DNA of 6,213 nucleotides from assembly GCA_030597345.1 (NCBI GenBank), contig JAUVSA010000134.1:1-6213 (forward strand), given 5' to 3'. The notes under the pieces are model-generated. The model saw only the letters and a list, made by a program, of their open reading frames with translations, searched no databases and was not told where the DNA came from. Made by a program: the position numbers and the translations under genes. This DNA comes from Bacillota bacterium (lineage in GTDB: Bacteria; Armatimonadota; Hebobacteria; Hebobacterales; Hebobacteraceae). Below, piece by piece: positions 1-6,213 of the stretch (within the stretch, counting starts at the first letter, position 1; each line of letters opens with the position of its first letter).

Positions 1-548
1 GCACGGTCGCCTCCGGCTGAAGGTGAGCGAGTGGGCGGTCTGTCTGGCTGGGGGTGGAAGTCCTTGCACATGACCACGCCGCTCTCGCCGGTGTCGCCGT
101 AGTACCGGGGGAGAAGTCCCGTCTCTTGGAATCCGAACTCGCCGTAAAGGGCGCGAGCTGCCGAATTGGCCTCCCGGACCTCGAGCGTGACTCGTACGAT
201 GCGCCGCTCCAGCGCGGTGCCGATCAGGTGGGAAAGGAGGCGACGGCCGAGGCCCCGGCGGCGCCGGTCCGGATGGACGGCGAGGGTGCTGATGTGCGCC
301 TCGTCGCCGATGATCCACATTCCAGCGTGACCGATGATGGCGCCCTGGAGGCGGGCGACGAAGTAGTAGGAGTTGGGGTTGCGCAGCTCGCGGAGGTAGG
401 ACTCCCGACTCCAGGCGGAGGGGAAGGAGACGCGTTCGATGGCCAGGACCTCGTCGAGGTCCTCCTGCTTCATGGGCGCGATGACGGTGGCCGGCAGCCA
501 GCTTCGATCATCGCAGCCCGAGATCGATGTCGGATCGCTCTTCGGCAT
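1..548 (-). CDS. rimI: Ribosomal-protein-alanine N-acetyltransferase (GNAT family), C-terminus cut by window edge
   Basis: This cytoplasmic enzyme transfers acetyl from acetyl-CoA to an N-terminal alanine, classically of ribosomal protein S18. The frame is open from position 548 to the left edge, giving 182 visible residues. In that numbering the sequence shows HISTLAVHP near 85-93, the acetyl-CoA loop RRRRGLGRR near 95-103, TLEVREANSAARALYGEFGF near 121-140, and the RimI-typical RYYGDTGESGVVMCKDF near 148-164. The Glu of LEVR (about 123) and the Tyr of ALY (about 135) match the family's catalytic pair. I chose the ATG at 548 because the next in-frame ATG, at 473, would remove the first beta strand (TVIAP before MKQEDLDEV). 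Neither start has a clear ribosome-binding site. With this start the gene overlaps tsaB by 41 nt. The end is probably near, since the visible part already covers the whole domain. Family call very sure, start moderate. Confidence 0.9.
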   Translation of the reverse strand, partial: MPKSDPTSISGCDDRSWLPATVIAPMKQEDLDEVLAIERVSFPSAWSRESYLRELRNPNSYYFVARLQGAIIGHAGMWIIGDEAHISTLAVHPDRRRRGLGRRLLSHLIGTALERRIVRVTLEVREANSAARALYGEFGFQETGLLPRYYGDTGESGVVMCKDFHPQPDRPPTRSPSAGGDR

Positions 549-1218
549 AGGATTTGCGAACGTAGATGGGCCGGAGCGCGGGCGCGTCGTCTCCGCCGCG
601 GGCGGCGAATCGGCGCCGGCCGAGCTGGGCAACGGCGAGGGCGTCCGGGAAGACTTCCTCGTCGCTGCGGAGGTCGATGAGCTCCCCGGGCCCGCCGGCG
701 AGCTCGCTTGTGGCAAGGGGGTCGACTTGTCCGAAGAGCGTCACGCGCTCTCCCCGCGACAAGAGGCGTTCGACAAGGTCTTTGGAAGCGGCAACGAATG
801 CGTCCTCCTCGGCATCTATGGAGTCGGCGGCGACGCGATAGAGGGCCGCGTACACCTCGCCGCGCCGCGCGTCGAGTACGGGGCAGGCGAGTCCGGCCAC
901 GCGATCTCTGATGTGCCAGGACATCGCCGCCAGGGAGGAGATGCCGACGAGGGGCAAGTCCTGCGCGAGAGCGATGGCCTTGGCAGTGGCGAGGCCGACG
1001 CGGAGACCGGTGAAGTGGCCGGGCCCGAGGCCGACCGCGACCAGGTCCAGGTCGGAGAAACGGCACCCGGCGCGGGCGATGACCTGCGCGACTTCGGGAG
1101 CGAGGCGGCGACAGAGATCCTGGTGGGTGTCCTCTCTCCAAGCGGCCAGCTCGCGGTCGTCCTGGGCGACGACGACGCTGGCACGTTCGACTGCGGTTTC
1201 AAGCGCGAGGACCAACAT
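508..1218 (-). CDS. tsaB: tRNA t6A37 threonylcarbamoyladenosine biosynthesis protein TsaB
   Basis: TsaB is the non-catalytic ASKHA-fold partner that dimerises with TsaD and works with TsaE and TsaC to install t6A at tRNA position 37. The 236-residue product has the expected opening MLVLALETA, the signature GLGPGHFTGLRVGLATAKA at 63-81, PVLDARRGEVYAALY at 113-127, and the C-terminal PIYVRKSYAEE near 218-228. Its length is normal for the family (about 220-240). The ATG at 1218 is supported by a GGAG (1226-1229) seven bases upstream and by the fit to the first beta strand. Its start lies 20 nt inside the end of tsaE and its end overlaps rimI, so translational coupling is likely. tsaD is not in the window. 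It may lie beyond the left edge or elsewhere in the genome. No key residue looks missing. Confidence 0.95.
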   Translation of the reverse strand: MLVLALETAVERASVVVAQDDRELAAWREDTHQDLCRRLAPEVAQVIARAGCRFSDLDLVAVGLGPGHFTGLRVGLATAKAIALAQDLPLVGISSLAAMSWHIRDRVAGLACPVLDARRGEVYAALYRVAADSIDAEEDAFVAASKDLVERLLSRGERVTLFGQVDPLATSELAGGPGELIDLRSDEEVFPDALAVAQLGRRRFAARGGDDAPALRPIYVRKSYAEERSDIDLGLR

Positions 1219-1705
1219 CCAGCTTCTCCGTCAGACCGAACAGGATTTGCACGCCTCTCTGGGATGGGGCGTGGAGGCGGATCCGTCGGGCGTGGTCGTC
1301 GCGCTCGTCGAACCCGATCTCTATCTCCAACGCGTCGCGGCGGAGGTCGGAGGGAAGATGTTCCGCCCACTCGATTGCCACCACGGCCTGGGAGCCGATC
1401 AACTCTTCGATGCCAATGTCGGATAGATCGGCGGCGGAGAGGCGATAGAGGTCTACGTGATAGAGAGTAATGGCGCCGGGGTGCTCGTGGATAAGGGTGA
1501 AGCTGGGGCTGGTGACGAGGTCGGTGACGCCGTGCCCCTCTGCGAGGCCCTGGCTGAAGGTTGTCTTTCCCGCGCCGAGCTCACCGTAGAGACAGAGGGT
1601 GTCCCCGGGTCGCAGATGGCGAGCCAAGCTGTGTCCCAGAGCGCGAGTCTCCGGGGCAGAGCGCGTGGTCCGCAGGATGTCTCGGCGATGCGGATGCAAG
1701 GTCAT
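1199..1705 (-). CDS. tsaE: tRNA t6A37 biosynthesis ATPase TsaE
   Basis: TsaE is a small P-loop ATPase that binds the TsaB-TsaD complex and is needed for repeated cycles of t6A synthesis. The 168-residue protein shows the Walker A motif GELGAGKTT at 41-49, TSPSFTLIHEH near 65-75, the Walker-B-like YHVDLYRL at 82-89, and the conserved IEWAEHLP at 111-118. These are the family landmarks in the right order, and the length is at the upper end of the usual range. The ATG at 1705 has AGGA (complement of 1712-1715) six bases upstream, which supports this start. The gene is the first of the visible tsaE-tsaB-rimI operon. It is transcribed divergently from the unknown exported protein, so its promoter should lie in 1706-1860. 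Nothing is odd apart from the 20-nt overlap with tsaB. Confidence 0.95.
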   Translation of the reverse strand: MTLHPHRRDILRTTRSAPETRALGHSLARHLRPGDTLCLYGELGAGKTTFSQGLAEGHGVTDLVTSPSFTLIHEHPGAITLYHVDLYRLSAADLSDIGIEELIGSQAVVAIEWAEHLPSDLRRDALEIEIGFDERDDHARRIRLHAPSQRGVQILFGLTEKLDVGPRA

Positions 1706-1883
1706 CGGGCTTCCTACAAGAACGGGTCCGGATGTGGTATAAACTCAGAGAGCCGGCGCCGGTTACAGGCAGGGAAACCAACGCTCTCCCTCGGCCTAGA
1801 TTGGCATGCCGGATTATACTTGTCGGGGAGGTGGCCTGTCAAAGCAGGGAACTGCTGGGATGATCGGCCGCGAGGAGGACATG
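1706..1883. promoter_or_regulatory. Divergent intergenic region with candidate promoters for tsaE (minus) and the 158-residue protein (plus)
   Basis: This gap separates two divergently transcribed genes, so each probably starts here. On the plus strand, TATACT at 1815-1820 matches five of six -10 consensus bases and would give a leader of roughly 55-60 nt. No good -35 sits at the proper distance: TTGGCA at 1801-1806 is only 8 bp away. On the minus strand, TATACC (complement of 1736-1741) could serve tsaE, again with a poor -35. Two perfect palindromes are present, CCGGCGCCGG at 1753-1762 and GGCATGCC at 1803-1810. The latter lies just upstream of the plus-strand -10, but short palindromes of this kind are common in GC-rich DNA. 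No gene, RNA or riboswitch was recognised. That promoters lie here follows from gene orientation. The exact boxes are uncertain. Confidence 0.6.
1872..1878 (+). promoter_or_regulatory. Shine-Dalgarno site deciding the start of the 158-residue protein
   Basis: GAGGAGG lies five bases before the ATG at 1884 and two before the ATG at 1881. Other in-frame ATGs are at 1806, 1860 and 1890. The strong match and its spacing favour 1884. The adjacent 1881 start would add a single Met and change nothing functional. Confidence 0.8.
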
Positions 1884-2360
1884 ATGGGGATGCACACCAG
1901 GAGCATTGGTCTGATAGTCGCCGCCCTTTGTCTTGCAGTCGCGATGTTGGCATGGGTGGCACCGGCGGCGGCTGACGAGGAGGCCGAATGCGCGGAGATG
2001 AAGGAACTCGGGGTCTGCGCGCAGAGCAGGGGGATTGCGTACTACTACGACGATCGACGCCCGGAGGTATGGGTGACGCTGGGAGCCAACGACGGCCTGC
2101 GGGTGACGGCGCGGGTGAAGTTCGTGCGCGATGAAGAGGTGGTGGCGGAGGGAACCGTGACGACGGTGCGCGAGGCTGACTGCATCGTCTATCCGGATAA
2201 GGAAGTTCCCGGTGGGGCGATCATGTTGGGTGACTACATGTACGTGGTGGACGATGGTTCGCGTCAAGCGGCAGATGCGGCGATTGCGCGGGAGCGGCGC
2301 GGACACATGCTGCTCACTCTGTTGATCGGTGGCGGACTGGCCTATCTAATCGCTCTGTAG
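1884..2360 (+). CDS. Unrecognised exported protein with signal peptide, beta-rich core and hydrophobic C-terminal tail
   Basis: I cannot assign this 158-residue protein to a characterised family. Residues 1-30 look like a Sec signal peptide: a basic start (MGMHTR), a hydrophobic core near 8-25, and an APAAA cleavage-type site before DEEAE. The mature part has Cys36 and Cys45, an acidic-aromatic stretch (YYYDD, 53-57), then alternating strands near 61-123. That core includes VTLGANDGLRVTARVKF, VVAEGTVTTV and a closing GDYMYVVDD. The pattern of strand, G.NDGL turn, strand, G-T-V strand and GD.M.V strand resembles small beta-barrel modules such as the FlgT C-terminal domain, but this is resemblance by eye. 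Residues 142-158 (LLTLLIGGGLAYLIAL) form a glycine-containing hydrophobic tail ending at the C-terminus, preceded by RERRGH. That could be a membrane anchor. An exported, probably membrane-attached protein is well supported. Function is unknown. The stop codon falls in the first unit of the downstream repeat. Confidence 0.75.
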   Translation: MGMHTRSIGLIVAALCLAVAMLAWVAPAAADEEAECAEMKELGVCAQSRGIAYYYDDRRPEVWVTLGANDGLRVTARVKFVRDEEVVAEGTVTTVREADCIVYPDKEVPGGAIMLGDYMYVVDDGSRQAADAAIARERRGHMLLTLLIGGGLAYLIAL

Positions 2361-2439
2361 GGAAGAGGGCTACCCGCCCTGCAGCGAAGAGGGCTAATCG
2401 CCCTGTAGCGAAGAGGGCTAGTCGCCCTGCAGCGAAGAG
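2355..2439. repeat. Tandem 24-bp repeat, three full copies plus a partial fourth, each with a small inverted repeat
   Basis: Units start at 2355, 2379 and 2403, and a partial copy starts at 2427. Each begins CTGTAG or CTGCAG (alternating T, C, T, C at the fourth base), continues with GAAGAGGGCTA, and ends with CGCC. Within each unit AGGGC pairs with the GCCCT that runs into the next unit, forming a 5-bp stem with a 5-nt loop. The stem bases are identical in all three copies while the loop changes (TACCC, TAATC, TAGTC). The first unit contains the last sense codon and the TAG stop of the upstream plus-strand gene. The array fills almost the whole gap between that gene and convergent rlmN. The role is unknown: it could assist termination or RNA 3' stability, or be a simple expansion. 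Confidence 0.9.
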
Positions 2440-2445
2440 ACAGCT

Positions 2446-3540
2446 TCACCGAGCTTTTGCCGGGCGAGCGTCAGCTCGCCCGGCTTTGTCATGGCCGGGG
2501 GGCCCGGTGCGTCGAGACGCGTCGGCGCGCAGCTGGCCGCAGGCGCCGAGCACTTCGGCCCCTCGCGAGCGGCGCACGGCGACAGGGAGGCCGCGCGCGC
2601 GGAGGATGCCAGCGAAGTTGCGGGCGGCGCGGTCGTCGGTTGGGGTGACTCCGTCCAGCATGTTCTGAGGAATGACATTCACCATGCAGGGCAGCCCGCG
2701 AGTCAGTGTGACGAGGCGGCGCGCCTGCTCGGGCGTATCGTTGAGGCCCGGAAGGACAACATACTGGAAGGAGACCTTGCGGCCAGTTCGCTGAGCGTAC
2801 ACTCCGGCTGCCGCGATGACTTCAGACAGGGGATGCTTGCGGTTGACGGGGACGAGCTGATCGCGGACGTCATCGGTGGCGGCGTGAAGGGAGATGGCGA
2901 GCGCCACCTGGAGGCCCTCGGCGGCGAGGCGGCGGATGCCCTTCGGCAGGCCGCAGGTGGAGATGGCGATGTGCCGGGCGCCGATGTTGATGCCGTCGGG
3001 GTGGTTGAGGAGGCGAACGGCCTTCAGGACAGCGTCGTAGTTGGCGAGTGGCTCTCCCATACCCATGAAGACGATATTCGTGACGCGGGTTGGATGTGCG
3101 GCCTGCTGGAGACGCACGACCTGCTCGACGATCTCGCCCGCGGTGAGATCGCGGACGAGCCCCTGCTGGCCGGTGGCGCAGAAGCGGCAGCGGAAGGCGC
3201 AGCCGATCTGGCTGGAGACGCAGACGGTGGTGCGGCGTGCGTGGAGGATGAGGACACTCTCGATGAGCTCGCCGTCCGGGGCGCGCAAGACGAATCTGGT
3301 GGCGCCGTCGGGCGCGGTCTCCTGGAGACGGGGCTCGAGCGTGCCCGGCTGGGCGAGCTCGGCCAGGCGAACTCGCAGGGACTTGGGGAGGTCTGTCATG
3401 TCCTCGAAGGAGGCGCCGCGGTGGAGCCAGGAGAAGAGCTGGCGGGCCCGGTAGGCGGGCTGGTCGAGGCGGCGGAGGAAGCCGGCAAGCTCCTCCGGCA
3501 GGAGGTCGAGCAGGTCGGCCTTGCTGGCGGTAGCTATCAT
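2446..3540 (-). CDS. rlmN: Dual-specificity radical-SAM methyltransferase RlmN (23S rRNA A2503 and tRNA A37, C2 methylation)
   Basis: RlmN methylates C2 of A2503 in 23S rRNA and of A37 in a subset of tRNAs, using two SAM molecules and a methyl-cysteine intermediate. The 364-residue product shows the radical-SAM cluster motif CAFRCRFC with Cys114, Cys118 and Cys121. Seven residues before the cluster is Cys107 (VCVSSQ), one of the catalytic pair. The other is Cys334 in GACGQL. FMGMGEP near 158-164, SLHAATDDVRDQLVPVN near 217-233 and FQYVVLPGLND near 258-268 are further family landmarks. I chose the ATG at 3540 because MIATASKADLLDLLPEEL matches the usual N-terminus. The frame stays open 73 codons upstream, but that part is unlike the family and runs back across the hppA stop. 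A weak GGA lies about five bases upstream. It follows hppA by 103 nt on the same strand. The last 13 or so codons overlap the terminator hairpin. Length is normal and all key residues are present. Confidence 0.97.
   Translation of the reverse strand: MIATASKADLLDLLPEELAGFLRRLDQPAYRARQLFSWLHRGASFEDMTDLPKSLRVRLAELAQPGTLEPRLQETAPDGATRFVLRAPDGELIESVLILHARRTTVCVSSQIGCAFRCRFCATGQQGLVRDLTAGEIVEQVVRLQQAAHPTRVTNIVFMGMGEPLANYDAVLKAVRLLNHPDGINIGARHIAISTCGLPKGIRRLAAEGLQVALAISLHAATDDVRDQLVPVNRKHPLSEVIAAAGVYAQRTGRKVSFQYVVLPGLNDTPEQARRLVTLTRGLPCMVNVIPQNMLDGVTPTDDRAARNFAGILRARGLPVAVRRSRGAEVLGACGQLRADASRRTGPPGHDKAGRADARPAKAR
2459..2489 (+). terminator. Strong GC-rich hairpin between convergent genes, probable terminator for the plus-strand gene
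   Basis: GCCGGGCGAGC (2459-2469) and GCTCGCCCGGC (2474-2484) are perfect 11-bp arms around a GTCA loop. They are followed on the plus strand by TTTGT, a short and imperfect U tract. On the minus strand the sequence after the hairpin begins AAAAG, so it does not fit an intrinsic terminator for rlmN. The hairpin lies inside the last codons of rlmN, whose stop is at 2446-2448, so it also forms in the rlmN message. Hairpin certain from the sequence, terminator role likely but not proven. Confidence 0.7.
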
Positions 3541-3643
3541 CTCAATCCGATGAGGAGCGAGGAGTATTGGTACGAGCGCCGGGCCGCCGGTCCGGCCCCG
3601 CGGAGCGGCCTCAAGTGGACTGGCCCGAGGTGGGCCCGGGGGG
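3541..3643 (-). other. hppA-rlmN intergenic spacer with GC-rich hairpins but no clear terminator
   Basis: Two possible hairpins are visible: GGGCCG (3581-3586) with CGGCCC (3593-3598), and GGCCC (3622-3626) with GGGCC (3632-3636) just after the hppA stop. Neither is followed by a T run on the minus strand, so I do not call a terminator. rlmN may be read through from hppA or have its own promoter. I could not find convincing promoter boxes here. Confidence 0.6.
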
Positions 3644-6001
<2,358 letters not shown>

Positions 6002-6009
6002 GGTATCGT

Positions 6010-6014
6010 CCTCC
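6010..6014 (-). promoter_or_regulatory. Shine-Dalgarno site fixing the TTG start of hppA
   Basis: The minus strand reads GGAGG followed by eight bases and then TTG at 6001-5999. It is a strong site at near-ideal spacing. The first in-frame ATG downstream would be at residue 78, after the first transmembrane helix, so the TTG start is well supported. Confidence 0.85.
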
Positions 6015-6051
6015 GTGGTGACTGCAATGTGATTGTGTGCCTAGAGCGCAC

Positions 6052-6080
6052 TTTATAACCCTCACTCGCCTGGCTGTCCG
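6052..6080 (-). promoter_or_regulatory. Candidate sigma-70-type promoter for hppA
   Basis: On the minus strand CGGACA (complement of 6075-6080, four of six -35 consensus bases) is followed by a 17-bp spacer and TATAAA (complement of 6052-6057, five of six -10 bases). Transcription would begin near 6045 and leave a 5' leader of about 45 nt containing the GGAGG. Position and spacing fit well, but this is a visual match only, and the organism's sigma consensus is unknown. Confidence 0.6.
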
Positions 6081-6213
6081 CTAGAGACGCTGGCATGAAA
6101 TGCGCCTGCTGGAGGTTATGAAACAGCTTCTATTCAGCGTGTTTGACTTCGCTCGCGGCAACGGCGGCAGAGCCAGCGACGCGGCCGGAGGAACCAAACA
6201 AACGCATATATCC
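6081..6213. other. Upstream edge region, no confident gene
   Basis: This stretch lies upstream of the hppA promoter. A plus-strand frame opens at ATG 6100 (second ATG at 6118) and stays open to the edge, reading MRLLEVMKQLLFSVFDFARG at its start. The GGAGG at 6111-6115 is only two bases before the 6118 ATG, which is too close for comfort. The last 20 or so bases are more AT-rich than the rest. It could be the beginning of a divergent gene, but 38 visible codons matching no family I know do not support a gene call. Confidence 0.4.

Noticed and set aside
439..1470. 343-codon plus-strand open frame opposite tsaB and tsaE
   Set aside because: It covers two well-supported minus-strand genes, crosses their boundaries and ends in Arg-rich low-complexity sequence. 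There is no independent support.
2355..2439. Repeat array considered as a CRISPR
   Set aside because: The units are head-to-tail at 24 bp with no unique spacers and no cas genes, so it is a plain tandem repeat.
3581..3636. GC hairpins between hppA and rlmN considered as a terminator
   Set aside because: There is no T run after either hairpin on the coding strand, and stems of five or six GC pairs arise easily in DNA of this composition.
6037..6051. Small dyad GTGC...GCAC just downstream of the hppA -10 box, considered as an operator
   Set aside because: Arms of only four bases around a seven-base centre are expected by chance, and there is no regulator nearby to support it.

Overview
The window is bacterial chromosome with high GC content and tight gene spacing. 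It carries five recognisable housekeeping genes and one unrecognised gene. Nothing in the sequence fixes the phylum. The tsaE-tsaB-rimI cluster, a K+-independent membrane pyrophosphatase with an N-terminal signal sequence, and the secreted small barrel-like protein would all fit an uncultivated or deep-branching bacterial group, but that is inference only.

Layout from left to right: rimI (minus strand, running off the left edge), tsaB (minus) and tsaE (minus) form one overlapping operon read right to left. A divergent intergenic region of about 180 bp follows. Next is a plus-strand gene for a 158-residue exported or membrane-attached protein of unknown function, whose stop codon lies inside a short 24-bp tandem repeat. 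That repeat leads to a strong GC-rich hairpin, which overlaps the 3' end of the convergent minus-strand rlmN. Upstream of rlmN, on the same strand, is hppA, a full-length membrane pyrophosphatase gene of 785 codons with a TTG start. A plausible promoter and 5' leader lie between hppA and the right edge.

Function: TsaE and TsaB act in synthesis of the universal tRNA modification t6A at position 37. RimI acetylates N-terminal alanines, classically of ribosomal protein S18. RlmN is a radical-SAM methylase for 23S rRNA A2503 and A37 of some tRNAs. Four of the six genes therefore serve translation or its modification. HppA couples hydrolysis of the pyrophosphate released by biosynthesis to ion pumping.

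I see no mobile element, CRISPR array, RNA gene, toxin-antitoxin or defence module. The parts least explained by known families are the 158-residue protein and the small hairpin-forming repeat array after it. I do not see convincing evidence of a previously undescribed multi-gene system.
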